A stretch of DNA of 64,000 nucleotides from Methanotrichaceae archaeon. Lineage in GTDB: Archaea > Halobacteriota > Methanosarcinia > Methanotrichales > Methanotrichaceae. The notes beneath the pieces were generated by a model. It made no database searches and was not told where the DNA came from. It was given only the letters and a program-made list of their open reading frames with translations. The stretch covers positions 186,001 through 250,000 of the forward strand of contig JABLXE010000001.1 in assembly GCA_013178225.1 (NCBI GenBank), written 5' to 3'. A program made the position numbers and the translations under genes. This document shows positions 34,042 to 42,759 of this stretch, one piece after another. Position 1 is the first letter of the stretch, and each line of letters opens with the position of its first letter.

Positions 34042-35685
34042 CTACAGAGATAAGCCATGGGTGAAGGGGGCCACGATGGTTATGACCAACGAGGTCAGGA
34101 CTAACCAGGCCAAGAATGCCACCACCGTCCTGGTGAGACGCTCTGCTTCCCGGACGCTTACCACCCTCTCGAACCCGGCCTGGACCAGGTCCCGGAAGAT
34201 ATGTCCTCCGTCCAGGGGCACCGCCGGCAGACAGTTGAATAGTCCGGCATAAAGGTTGATCCAGCCCACCCATAGCAGCAGGTTGGCAATCCAGAAGAAC
34301 CTGCCTCCCAGGAATTCTCCCCAGCCGGTCGGCTCAAAGACGGTTGTGATCCAGCCGCTGAAACCCGGGAAACCCTTCTCCGTGAATCCGTCTACGCCGG
34401 TAAAGGGCAGGCTGAGGAGATACAGAAGCCCAAACGGACCGCTTGCCGGAATGGCCTTCATCACCGCCAGGAACTGCCTGGAGGGAGCCTGCTGAAAGAT
34501 CACGCCGTTATAGTAGACCGCGTCGGCATAGACCTCGTCCCCGGCAAAGGCGATGCCCATGAATCCGGCCTGAGATCCATCCGGATTGGCTACAAGGGTG
34601 AGGTAATAGACGGATCCATCCGCAGTGGTCACGGTGACGGCCTGGCTGGCAGATGTGCTGTTCATGAACTGCCGGAAGTCAGACAGTCCGGCTATATCCT
34701 GGCCGTCAAGCTTGGAGATGACCGTTCGGGACGGAAGCCCGGCCTCGATTGCCGGATATCCCTCCAGCACTGAGGAGACTGCTATCCCCGACTGAGGCTT
34801 TCCGCTAAGAGAGAGCCCCGTCTCTCCTTCCTCGTCATAGACCTTCACCTCCGCAGTGCCCGCTTGCAGGGCGCTTGATAGCTCGGCAAGTGTTGCGATC
34901 GGCTCTCCGTTCACGTCCAGGATGATCTGGGTCTGTTGAAACCCTGCCGAATCGCCCAGCGAGCCGCTCTGAACGTCCGCCACTATAACTCGGTCCACAG
35001 GAGAGATCGAGCCTATTACCGGGCCGAAGAAGAGGGCCATGGCCACCGCGGCCACCAGGAAATTGGAGATCACGCCGGCGGAGAGGATCCTGATGCGCGC
35101 TCCCTTGCTGACCAGAGGCGGTCGGTCCTTAGTGCCGAATAGCTCTTCCTCGTCCGGCTCGACGAAGGCCGCGATTGGTGCCAGGAAGAAGGTGACGAGG
35201 CCCATGGACTTGACCTTCACCCCCTCCACCCGGCTGAGAATTCCGTGTGCGAACTCGTGCACCACCATGGTCACGAAGAGAGCGATCCACCCCCACACAA
35301 AGGGTATGTACTCGTTTAAGCCGGGTATGAGCAGGATGTTTCGGGGCTGGTTGTAGCTGCTGGGCTCGGGGGGAGACTGAATCATGAGGTAGGCCATGTT
35401 CAGCAGCAAGAAGAGAAAGAGCGACATGCTCAGGATCACCAGCGGTACTCCCGCCGAGGCCCCAATCCGCCACAACAGCTTGGGGCGGGCGAGCCTGTCC
35501 AGGAGCTTCAGGCCCCGAGTGGTGCGGAAGAATATCAGCACCGGGATCGGTCCCCAGGTGGAGATGCCCCTCTTCCGCCACTTCTCGCTCTTGCTAATAG
35601 GCAGCAAGAGAAGAGAATAAAGGCTTACGGCCACGGCTCCGATCAGCAGCCAGTCTTCAAATGCAAGTTGTATTGGAATGTCCAA
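34042..35685 (-). CDS. Site-2 protease family membrane metalloprotease with PDZ domains
   Basis: 547 residues. Zinc motif HEFAH at 143-147 in a membrane helix, and the partner motif NCLPAVPLDGG (about 490-500). Between them lie an outer part with two PDZ-like segments (PSGSLGDSAGFQQTQIILDVNGEPI and PAIEAGLPSRTVISKLDGQDI). About seven to nine membrane helices. S2P enzymes cut membrane proteins inside the bilayer and act in signalling or quality control. It follows the KH-RIO1-aIF1A cluster on the same strand after a 124-base gap with AT-rich promoter-like sequence, so it is probably separate. Confidence 0.88.
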   Translation of the reverse strand: MDIPIQLAFEDWLLIGAVAVSLYSLLLLPISKSEKWRKRGISTWGPIPVLIFFRTTRGLKLLDRLARPKLLWRIGASAGVPLVILSMSLFLFLLLNMAYLMIQSPPEPSSYNQPRNILLIPGLNEYIPFVWGWIALFVTMVVHEFAHGILSRVEGVKVKSMGLVTFFLAPIAAFVEPDEEELFGTKDRPPLVSKGARIRILSAGVISNFLVAAVAMALFFGPVIGSISPVDRVIVADVQSGSLGDSAGFQQTQIILDVNGEPIATLAELSSALQAGTAEVKVYDEEGETGLSLSGKPQSGIAVSSVLEGYPAIEAGLPSRTVISKLDGQDIAGLSDFRQFMNSTSASQAVTVTTADGSVYYLTLVANPDGSQAGFMGIAFAGDEVYADAVYYNGVIFQQAPSRQFLAVMKAIPASGPFGLLYLLSLPFTGVDGFTEKGFPGFSGWITTVFEPTGWGEFLGGRFFWIANLLLWVGWINLYAGLFNCLPAVPLDGGHIFRDLVQAGFERVVSVREAERLTRTVVAFLAWLVLTSLVITIVAPFTHGLSL

Positions 35686-35809
35686 TTCTCGATCCTCACC
35701 AGATTAATTTATAACATTTAGAGTAACGTGATATATAAATCAAGCATAAATCAGCCGCTGTTGCTCAGGGCAATTGTCGGCGGGCTGAGGCGGCCCGAGG
35801 GGAGATCCC

Positions 35810-36352
35810 TCACAGGATATCTCCGCCCTGCAGTTCCTCTTTGGCCATTTCTTGGTGCTTTTTTTCCAGGAAACTGTAAACGCTTCCATGCGGCGCTCCA
35901 TCCAGCAGCATCTCGATAGCCGACCGGGCTATCCTTATCTGATCCGGATATCCGAGGAGGGAGACGGTTTTTCCGTAGACTGATACCTTCGAACCGGAGA
36001 GCCTTTCCATTATCTCCCTGGTGCGGCCGTCTTTGCCGATTATGCGTCCTTTCATGCGAGCCATATCGTTTTTGGTCGCCACCATCTTGGACAGATCCAG
36101 CACGTCGAGCATCAGCATCTCGTCATCCAGTATGGCCAGCGCTCTTTCCGGCGAGAAGCCCCGGCCGATTGCCCGCACCAGGTCCATGACCCTCATGGCC
36201 AGCAGCGGGTCCTCCGCGGATACCACGGTAACCGTTCCCGTCTCGCTGTCTATGTCCAGCTCGGTCTTGGTCTTCTCTTCTATCAGGTTCTTCATAGACC
36301 CGCCCGGGCCCACCAGTACGCCTATTCGCTCCTCGGGTATCTTGATCTCCAA
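35810..36352 (-). CDS. KH-domain RNA-binding protein (archaeal Dim2/Pno1 type)
   Basis: 180 residues with two KH units. The first has VGPGGSMKNLIEEKT (about 14-28), the second GRIIGKDGRTREIMERLSG (about 102-120), each carrying the GxxG loop. In archaea this protein is the homologue of Pno1/Dim2, a small-subunit assembly factor, and is encoded with aIF1A and RIO1. The gene starts 14 bases after rio1 ends. It likely works in 16S rRNA maturation with the neighbouring kinase. Confidence 0.88.
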   Translation of the reverse strand: MEIKIPEERIGVLVGPGGSMKNLIEEKTKTELDIDSETGTVTVVSAEDPLLAMRVMDLVRAIGRGFSPERALAILDDEMLMLDVLDLSKMVATKNDMARMKGRIIGKDGRTREIMERLSGSKVSVYGKTVSLLGYPDQIRIARSAIEMLLDGAPHGSVYSFLEKKHQEMAKEELQGGDIL

Positions 36353-36366
36353 TTTAAACTGCCTCC

Positions 36367-37158
36367 TTATCGCGCCGGCCCTTTCGCCTTTGCATCGCTT
36401 TTTATGGCGGATATTATCTCGTCTCTGGATCCGATGCCGTAATTCTTCTGGAAGTAACGCACCACATTATCAATATCGCGCCCTAAAAATTTCTGGGCCA
36501 TGGGATGATCCAGAGTTACGGATTGTCCCATATCTATAATGATCGGCTCTCCATCGTACAGAATATTGAATTCGCTCAGGTCGGCATGAACCAGGCCGGC
36601 CTGGTTATAAAGCAACGATATATACTGACACAGCTTCTCATACACCCGCTCGGCGTCCTCTCGATTAAGCCTCACTTCCTTTAAGGGCGGGGCAGGATCG
36701 TCGTCTATCGTTACCAGCTCCATCACCAGAATATTATCTCTCATGGCAATGGGATGGGGAACCCGAATGCCAACTTCTTCCGCCCGCTTGAGATTTCGAA
36801 ACTCCTTCTTGGTCCAGGCAGAGACGATGGAACGCTTGCTCCCTTTAATGCTCCCAAATCTAGGGTCTCCATGCAAATAGTCCTGCATGGCCTTGAAATT
36901 GCTGGTGGAGATGCGGTAGATCTTAAGGGCCACCGGCCGACCGGCGCTTAAGGCCCGAAATATATTGGCCTCCTTGCCGGTGGAAATCGAGCCGCCAAGG
37001 GCATCGATTATGCCTCTGCTGGCCAGGCTGTAAAGGTCCATCAAAGTATGATTGTCGAAGACGGCCTCTTGGACCTTGAGGTCCTCGGAGTCCTTGATCT
37101 TCGCTCGAAGAGCATCTATTCGAGTATCAAGCTCTTCAACTTTTGAACGCCTGCTCAT
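36367..37158 (-). CDS. rio1: RIO1-type serine protein kinase
   Basis: 263 residues from ATG 37158. RIO P-loop GSISTGKEANIFRAL (about 56-70), conserved Lys in ALKIYRISTSNFK, catalytic loop LVHADLSEFNILYD and metal loop IIIDMGQSVTLDHP. RIO1 phosphorylates itself and associates with late pre-small ribosomal subunits. The start overlaps the end of aIF1A by four bases, which signals tight translational coupling. Confidence 0.93.
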   Translation of the reverse strand: MSRRSKVEELDTRIDALRAKIKDSEDLKVQEAVFDNHTLMDLYSLASRGIIDALGGSISTGKEANIFRALSAGRPVALKIYRISTSNFKAMQDYLHGDPRFGSIKGSKRSIVSAWTKKEFRNLKRAEEVGIRVPHPIAMRDNILVMELVTIDDDPAPPLKEVRLNREDAERVYEKLCQYISLLYNQAGLVHADLSEFNILYDGEPIIIDMGQSVTLDHPMAQKFLGRDIDNVVRYFQKNYGIGSRDEIISAIKSDAKAKGPAR

Positions 37159-37472
37159 GGAGCGCCTTTTAAGAATCCTTTGCGCTGCAGATAATCGACC
37201 TGGGGCCCGGTGTATCTCCACACCACGTCCGCCTTATCGTCCTGGAACTCCCAGGGCACAATTATTACTACGTCACCCTCTTTGATCCATATTCTCTTCT
37301 TCATCTTGCCCGGGATTCTGGCCATCCTGGTAACGCCGTCGATGCCCCTCACTCTTATACGGTTGGAACCGAGCAGGTTCTCCACAAAGCCAAATACTTC
37401 CCGATCCTGTTTTCGAGGGAGTCGGACCCTGGTAATTACGGCCCCTGCCTCTTCATGTGGTCTCTTGTACAG
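37155..37472 (-). CDS. Translation initiation factor aIF1A, CTG start
   Basis: 105 residues when begun at the CTG at 37472. The OB fold VITRVRLPRKQDREVFGFV, then VENLLGSNRIRVRGIDGVTRMARIPGKMKKRIWI, is complete only with the residues upstream of the first standard codon (GTG, 37385), which would delete the first strand. Between CTG and the in-frame TGA four codons earlier there is no ATG, GTG or TTG. GAGGTGA lies four bases upstream. aIF1A binds the A site of the small subunit and helps choose the start codon. Its own non-AUG start is therefore notable. It heads the aIF1A-rio1-KH operon. Confidence 0.85.
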   Translation of the reverse strand: MYKRPHEEAGAVITRVRLPRKQDREVFGFVENLLGSNRIRVRGIDGVTRMARIPGKMKKRIWIKEGDVVIIVPWEFQDDKADVVWRYTGPQVDYLQRKGFLKGAP

Positions 37473-37612
37473 CGTATCACCTCAGTTGTATGGACCCCTA
37501 GATCAATCATGCCTCCTTTATTGTCGGACACCTGATCAGCCTGGCCGTATCCGGTGCAATAAATCACAGCCCCGGATTCCGGCTTCTCTAGCGGCCTAGC
37601 GAATGAAAAGTG

Positions 37613-37621
37613 CTTATAAAT
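37613..37621 (-). promoter_or_regulatory. Probable TATA box of the aIF1A operon
   Basis: Read on the minus strand, TTTATAAG lies between tRNA-Val and aIF1A. Initiation near 37590 would give a leader of nearly 120 bases before the CTG start, long for an archaeon. The leader contains a 24-codon frame (37510-37436) that overlaps the aIF1A start out of frame. Confidence 0.45.
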
Positions 37622-37651
37622 AGTTAAAGCTTGTGTCGAAAAGGATGTGCA

Positions 37652-37725
37652 TGGGCCCGACGCGATTCGAACGCGTGATCCCCGCCGTGTGAAGGCGATG
37701 TCATAACCAACTAGACCACAGGCCC
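37652..37725 (-). tRNA. tRNA-Val (anticodon CAC)
   Basis: Cloverleaf read on the minus strand: acceptor GGGCCTG with CGGGCCC, D arm with GGTTATGAC-type loop, anticodon stem TCGCC/GGCGG with loop TTCACAC (anticodon CAC, Val), T arm ACGCG-TTCGAAT-CGCGT, discriminator A. 74 bases, no intron, CCA not encoded. It lies just upstream of the aIF1A operon on the same strand. Confidence 0.95.
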
Positions 37726-37847
37726 GCAGATGATCCAAAGGAGATAATCTGTTATTTGTAGCTTGCCCTAGAAACGTGCCGGCACTTTCAGTCTCACCGT
37801 CCCGGGCATAATTATTTAAACACCAATTCGCGAAGCCAATTAATTGA

Positions 37848-38639
37848 ATGAGTTGGAGACTATTCGATCCCGCTTACGCTCTCTACGAACGGCTGCTCCG
37901 AAATGAGATTGTGGCCAGCGGGTCCATAGAGCATGTAGCGGTGATTCAAGACGGGAATCGAAGGTACGCGCGAGAGAGGGGGCTGGCCAAACAGATCGGT
38001 CACAGCCTGGGGGCCAAGACCACCGAGATGGTTCTGGACTGGTGTCTGGAACTGGGGCTCAAGCACATCACGTTCTATGCTTTTTCCACCGAGAACTTCA
38101 AGAGAGACGAGGAGGAGAAGCGTTATCTGTTCGACCTCACCACGAGAAAGTTCGAAGAGCTTTACAGCTCCAAAAAAATTTATGCCAACCGGGTCCGGGT
38201 GAGGGCCATCGGTCGAATCGACCTGTTGCCTGCCGATCTGAGAGAAGCCATCTCGCGAGTGGACGAGGCCACCAGGGGATTCGACAACCTCTTTCTAAAC
38301 GTGGCTTTAGCCTATGGCGGTCAGGGCGAGCTGGTGGACGCGGCCAGAGCCCTGGCCAGGCAGATAAGAGAGGGCCGCATCAGGGCCGATGAGATAACCG
38401 AGGAGCTGGTCGCTCAGAGCCTGTACCCCTACGACGGCCATCCCGTTCCCAAAGTTGATCTGATCATCCGGACCGGCGGCGAATACCGCACCTCCAACTT
38501 TCTTCCCTGGCAGGCCAACGGGAACGAATGTGCTGCCTACTTCTGCGCGCCCTACTGGCCGGAGTTTCGAAAGGTTGACTTCATGAGGGCCATTCGGACC
38601 GCCCAGGCCATCAAGACAGGAAGAGGCCAACAGGCTTAA
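37848..38639 (+). CDS. uppS: Cis-prenyltransferase (undecaprenyl-diphosphate synthase type)
   Basis: 263 residues. Catalytic Asp35 in VIQDGNRRYARERG, then YAFSTENFKRDEEEK and the C-terminal LIIRTGGEYRTSNFLPWQ, all conserved in the UPP synthase family. The archaeal enzyme makes the long polyprenyl carrier used for protein glycosylation and S-layer glycans, fitting the many Asn-glycosylation sites on secreted proteins in this window. It stands divergent from tRNA-Val with an AT-rich promoter region between. Confidence 0.92.
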   Translation: MSWRLFDPAYALYERLLRNEIVASGSIEHVAVIQDGNRRYARERGLAKQIGHSLGAKTTEMVLDWCLELGLKHITFYAFSTENFKRDEEEKRYLFDLTTRKFEELYSSKKIYANRVRVRAIGRIDLLPADLREAISRVDEATRGFDNLFLNVALAYGGQGELVDAARALARQIREGRIRADEITEELVAQSLYPYDGHPVPKVDLIIRTGGEYRTSNFLPWQANGNECAAYFCAPYWPEFRKVDFMRAIRTAQAIKTGRGQQA

Positions 38640-38671
38640 CTACCTGGAGCATGCCATCACGAAAAGCAGTT

Positions 38672-38760
38672 GTCCCGATGGGGTAGTGGATATCCCGGAG
38701 GCCTGCGGAGCAATGTGACGCAGAGAGCCTTCAACCCGGGTTCGAATCCCGGTCGGGACG
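38672..38760 (+). tRNA. tRNA-Arg (anticodon GCG) with 17-base intron
   Basis: Acceptor GTCCCGA with TCGGGAC, anticodon stem GAGGC/GCCTT, T arm CCGGG-TTCGAAT-CCCGG, discriminator G at 38760. The loop is too long by 17 bases. Placing the intron at 38709-38725 after position 37 gives a canonical bulge-helix-bulge: four pairs CTGC/GCAG, with three-base bulges GGA and AGA on opposite strands and cuts inside them. The mature anticodon is GCG (Arg). CCA is not encoded; a T-run follows at once (38761-38765). Confidence 0.92.
38709..38725 (+). other. tRNA-Arg intron (bulge-helix-bulge)
   Basis: 17 bases between anticodon-loop positions 37 and 38, flanked by the three-base bulges expected by archaeal tRNA splicing endonuclease. 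Its GCAG pairs with positions 32-35 of the exon. The intron helix beyond the bulges is very short, so the motif is near the minimum size. Confidence 0.8.
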
Positions 38761-38823
38761 TTTTTCTACTGGCAGCAGGCAACATTTTAATACGGATTGC
38801 CGTCCCTTTTTATCTGAAGCTTT

Positions 38824-40161
38824 ATGGTGCTGGATAACTTAGGCGGATCGCTGCGCAACGCTTTGCGGAAGATTGCGTCGGCGAACAAGATCGACAAAGC
38901 CCTGGTGGACGAAGCGGTAAGAGAGATTCAGCGGGCACTTCTGCAGGCGGACGTAAACGTCAAGCTGGTGATGGAGCTCTCCAATAAGATAAAAGAGCGA
39001 GCCCTCAACGAAAAGCCGCCGGCAGGCATGAACCCGAGGGAGCACGTGATCAACATCGTCTACCAGGAGCTGATCAACCTGGTGGGCAAAGGTGCCGACA
39101 TCCCCCTGCAAAAGCAGAACATAATGCTGGTGGGCCTGCAGGGCTCGGGAAAGACCACCACCGCGGCAAAGCTTGCCACCTATTTTCAGAGGAAGGGTCT
39201 CCGTGCCGCGGTAGTCTGCGCTGATACCTTCCGGGCCGGAGCCTACGACCAGGTCAAGGCCCTGTGCGAGCGGCAGGGCATATTCTTCTACGGCGAAAAG
39301 GGCAACCCCGACGCACCAGAGGTAGCCCGTCACGGCCTGGAGGCGACCAAGAGGTACGACGTCCGCATCGTTGACACTGCCGGGCGTCATGCCCTGGAGT
39401 CCGACCTGATCCAGGAGATGAAGGATATTCACGCCGTAGTCCAGGCCGACCAGAAGCTGCTGGTGATGGACGCAGCTTTAGGCCAGCAGGCCTCGGAGCA
39501 GGCCCGGGCCTTTAACGAGGCGGTGCAGATCACCGGGGTGATCATTACCAAGCTGGACGGAACCGCAAAAGGCGGAGGCGCGCTCTCTGCGGTAGCCGAG
39601 ACCAGGACCTCTGTGGCCTTCATCGGAGTGGGCGAGACGCCCGCCGATCTGGAGCGCTTTGAAGCCGACCGGTTCATCTCGCGTCTGCTGGGAATGGGCG
39701 ACATCAAGACCCTGATCGAGAGGGCCCAGGAGGTTCAGGCCGAGGAAGAGGTGGATGTCGAGTCGCTGATGCGCGGCAAGTTCACCCTCAAGGACATGTA
39801 CAAGCAGATGGAGGCCATGAACAAGCTGGGGCCGCTAAAGCAGATCATGCAGATGCTGCCGCTGGGTGGAATGGGCGTCGAACTTTCCGACAAGGAGTTT
39901 GCCGCCACCAAAGACCGTCTGGACAAATACCGGGTGATCATGGATTCCATGACTGAAGTGGAGCTGGAGGACCCCAAGATCATCACTGTGTCCCGGATCA
40001 AGCGCATATCGCGCGGCAGCGGCACTTCTCCCGAGATGGTAAGAGAGCTTCTCAAGTCCCATTCCGCCATGCAGAAAGCCATTAAAGGTATGAGAGGCGG
40101 AGCCGGCAAGATGAATATGAAGCGGCTCATGAAGCGGTTCGGCCCGGGAACCAAGGCCTGA
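38824..40161 (+). CDS. srp54: Signal recognition particle 54 kDa protein
   Basis: 445 residues. N-domain helices (1-95), G-domain with P-loop GLQGSGKTT (104-112), [19 protein letters not shown], and a Met-rich M domain from about 325 ([27 protein letters not shown]) that binds signal sequences and 7S RNA. It targets exported and membrane proteins to the SecY channel through FtsY. The start ATG is 63 bases after the tRNA-Arg gene with an AT-rich element between, so it has its own promoter or is leaderless. Confidence 0.95.
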   Translation: MVLDNLGGSLRNALRKIASANKIDKALVDEAVREIQRALLQADVNVKLVMELSNKIKERALNEKPPAGMNPREHVINIVYQELINLVGKGADIPLQKQNIMLVGLQGSGKTTTAAKLATYFQRKGLRAAVVCADTFRAGAYDQVKALCERQGIFFYGEKGNPDAPEVARHGLEATKRYDVRIVDTAGRHALESDLIQEMKDIHAVVQADQKLLVMDAALGQQASEQARAFNEAVQITGVIITKLDGTAKGGGALSAVAETRTSVAFIGVGETPADLERFEADRFISRLLGMGDIKTLIERAQEVQAEEEVDVESLMRGKFTLKDMYKQMEAMNKLGPLKQIMQMLPLGGMGVELSDKEFAATKDRLDKYRVIMDSMTEVELEDPKIITVSRIKRISRGSGTSPEMVRELLKSHSAMQKAIKGMRGGAGKMNMKRLMKRFGPGTKA

Positions 40162-40323
40162 AAAGTCAAGTCCAGGGAGCCTGAACGCCTGCAGGGCCAA
40201 TGAGTGGGGCCCGAGCTTCCCGAAAGCGGCGATCGCACCAAGCCGGAGGGATTGGGGGGTTTCACACCTCAGCGAAAACACCGGATCCGGCCGGTCATCT
40301 CGCCCGGGCACTGTCCTTTTTGA

Positions 40324-40986
40324 TCAGCCGTAGTTGGTGCCGATGGCTGTATCCCCGGTCGCTATCCCACCATAAGAGAGGTAAGTGCTGGTGCTGCTTT
40401 TCTCAGTTGAGGTCTCGGCTACTGAGCTGCCAGCATAAGCACCGGCCGATGCCGCAGGATTTGAGCCACCACCCAAAACCGTCGGAGCGCTGCGGTCAGC
40501 AACCAGATTCACGGTCCCGGTCACAGTTCCCGAAAAGCTCGATCCGGCCGGAGTATAGGCATCATAGCTGCCGGAGACCGAGTTGCCGGAGCTGGAGAGA
40601 TCGAGGACGTACACCAGAGAGCCATCAACTGCAGACACGAAAAGAGTCACCCTTTCTGAAGACACGGACCCCGCGACCACTTCGCTCTGCACGGTTCCGG
40701 CAGCGGTCAGATCTCCTGTCCCCAGGATCACATCCTGGTTCTGAAAAGCTTCGATCTCCAGGTGCCTGATCAGGCTGTCTTTGAGATCCAGCGACCAGGT
40801 ACCGGTAAGGTTGGCCAGGGTGGATGCAGCTCCCACATTGGCACCAACTATCTTGCCCGATCCGACGGCTATGGATGGGATAATGCCCGTGCCCGTAGAG
40901 ACGGTCCCCATGTAGCTCTGCGCGGAGGCCGCAAGTCCCAGGCTGATGAAGATGAGAAATGCAGCGGTCAATGTCATTTTGCTCAT
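40324..40986 (-). CDS. Secreted beta-rich protein, paralogue 1 of 3
   Basis: 220 residues. Signal peptide about 1-22 (SLGLAASAQS). The core (about 62-165) is a regular beta pattern: TGTWSLDLKDS, LEIEAFQNQDVILGTGDLTAAG, then V-x-AGSVSSERVTLFV, YVLDLSSSGNSVSGSYDAYTPAGSSFSGTVTG. The same order recurs in the two neighbours. The C-terminus is a Ser/Ala/Gly-rich tail ending in Asn-Tyr-Gly. No catalytic residues; a small barrel or sandwich exposed outside the cell is likely. Confidence 0.6.
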   Translation of the reverse strand: MSKMTLTAAFLIFISLGLAASAQSYMGTVSTGTGIIPSIAVGSGKIVGANVGAASTLANLTGTWSLDLKDSLIRHLEIEAFQNQDVILGTGDLTAAGTVQSEVVAGSVSSERVTLFVSAVDGSLVYVLDLSSSGNSVSGSYDAYTPAGSSFSGTVTGTVNLVADRSAPTVLGGGSNPAASAGAYAGSSVAETSTEKSSTSTYLSYGGIATGDTAIGTNYG

Positions 40987-41105
40987 GTTCTATTCCTGCC
41001 CTTCACATCAAGACGGATATTAGTATTAAATGTGATGTTGCTGAAATTGTAGGACGAAAAAGAGTGCTGGCCGGGCGACTAAAAGGCCCGGCATAAGTTA
41101 ACGGC

Positions 41106-41735
41106 TCAGGCCGTTTGCAGTATTTGCCGAGACACCAGGCTTCCGAAGGCTATGCCCGGCTGGGTCACGCCTGGAGCGCTGTAGACGTAGCTTCCGCTCA
41201 TGGCCGCAGGTTGCAGCTGGAGGCTGAAGCGATAAACCATTTGACTGCCCACGGGAATCACATACATGGAGAGCTTATCGCCAAGGACGGTTCCGCCGAC
41301 TGTGACCTGAGATACTACTCCCGCATCATTCAGCTGGCCGTAACCGAATACGGCATCTCCGCTCTGGTACAGGTTGAGAGCCAGCAGCTTGCTGGCGGCA
41401 GAGGGCGCTTCCTGCAGGGTCAGCTGCCAGCTTCCGGCCGCGGGCGTGAGTCCCAGGCCCGCCACCGTGGTCACCGGAGTTCGGACGCCTTCAGCGACTG
41501 CTCCCGGGCTCATGCCCGTATCCGCGCGGATAGTGAACAGGCTTTCGTTGCGGAAGGACAGTTCGCCATCGCCAGCTATGCTCCCGCTCTGGACTTCGCT
41601 CAAAATAGTCGTTCCCGACATCTGCTCCTCAGGAAAATCGGGCTCGGTTTCTATGTTCTTGGGCCCCTGGGCCGAAGCCGAGATCGCCAGGCAGGCCATG
41701 ACGGCCAAGACTATGGCCACACTTCTAAATCCCAT
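41106..41735 (-). CDS. Secreted beta-rich protein, paralogue 2 of 3
   Basis: 209 residues with a signal peptide (about 1-22). The core repeats the pattern of its neighbours: AGSWQLTLQEA, ALNLYQSGDAVFGYGQLNDAG, VGGTVLGDKLSMYV, YRFSLQLQPAAMSGSYVYSAPG. The region before the core is acidic and holds one Asn-x-Ser site. The three genes are separated by over 100 bases each, with AT-rich upstream regions, so they may be separately transcribed copies. Confidence 0.6.
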   Translation of the reverse strand: MGFRSVAIVLAVMACLAISASAQGPKNIETEPDFPEEQMSGTTILSEVQSGSIAGDGELSFRNESLFTIRADTGMSPGAVAEGVRTPVTTVAGLGLTPAAGSWQLTLQEAPSAASKLLALNLYQSGDAVFGYGQLNDAGVVSQVTVGGTVLGDKLSMYVIPVGSQMVYRFSLQLQPAAMSGSYVYSAPGVTQPGIAFGSLVSRQILQTA

Positions 41736-41850
41736 TCTCCATAACCTCCTTAAATGTAACTAAATAGACCGTAGAAGGCCTTAAAGCTTACTCTTTTCGA
41801 GAATGATCCAACGAGAAAAAAAGCTAAGGGAAAAAGCCCTACGAAAAGCT

Positions 41851-42507
41851 TCAAATGGTCTTTATGCCCTCGACGCTTCCTGACCAGGTTGAGCCGCTTG
41901 CAGATACCGCCTCATAATCTCCGGATGCGGAATCCCCGCTGACCGTGAGGTTTAGGTGGTACAGGCCGATGGTTCCCATGGATGTGACGTCCAAATTCAT
42001 GCTGTTGCCATCCACAGTTCCTGAAGCGGTCACGGCCAGAGAGCTGTCTCCATCCACCATGCTTCCCGTGCCGAAGAGGGAATCTCCGTTCTGGAAGAGG
42101 GTGAGCACCATCTGCCGGGTCGAATCATCAACTAGCTCGAAGGACCAGCCGCCGGCCATGGAAGTGCTCTCCGGTGTCGAGGCAGCGTTGTCAGTAGTCT
42201 CAGCAGAGGTATCCTGAGCGTCTTCATTGCTCTGAGCCTGGGCCCTGGATGCTTTAGCGCTGATTCCACCACCGGTAACCGTACTGGGCATAGTCCAGTC
42301 TAGAGTCTTGTTTTGCCACACAGTCTCCCTTTGCAGCTTGGGGTTGGCAGCCACTCCCTCAGGACTCTCAACCGATTCGTATTCTCCTCCACTGATCAGC
42401 TCATCGGCGGATTTGCCTTCCGGGTGCATCCAGTCGGCGGCAAAAGCGACCATTGCAAGTAAAACCAGCAATAAAGAGAAGGATAACACTATTGTTCTGA
42501 ATCTCAT
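41851..42507 (-). CDS. Secreted beta-rich protein, paralogue 3 of 3
   Basis: 218 residues with signal peptide about 1-24. After a Ser/Thr/Glu/Ala-rich linker (about 85-118) comes the shared core: AGGWSFELVDDS, VLTLFQNGDSLFGTGSMVDGDS, SGTVDGNSMNLDVTS, YHLNLTVSGDSASGDYEAVSASGSTWSGSVEG. GGAGGT stands about a dozen bases before the ATG. A nested palindrome (42541-42570) lies upstream of a TATA-like element of this gene. Confidence 0.6.
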   Translation of the reverse strand: MRFRTIVLSFSLLLVLLAMVAFAADWMHPEGKSADELISGGEYESVESPEGVAANPKLQRETVWQNKTLDWTMPSTVTGGGISAKASRAQAQSNEDAQDTSAETTDNAASTPESTSMAGGWSFELVDDSTRQMVLTLFQNGDSLFGTGSMVDGDSSLAVTASGTVDGNSMNLDVTSMGTIGLYHLNLTVSGDSASGDYEAVSASGSTWSGSVEGIKTI

Positions 42508-42759
42508 ATACCCTGAACCTCCATTTAGATGTTGAATATAAGCTCGATCCGTAAAGATCGAGTTCGAGCTGGTTAAACAGCTATTCGGATCGCAAGTAGC
42601 GATCTACCTGAAGATAAGCTTAATGGATGATTTGCCGGGCAGTCAAGACCACACGGTGGAGGCGGCAATCGACCTAATGATCCCCCAAAATCGCCTGCCG
42701 GCTTGATCATGCCGGAGCCGCTGACTGCAACTTTTTCCCACGAAGGTCTCATCCCGCCT

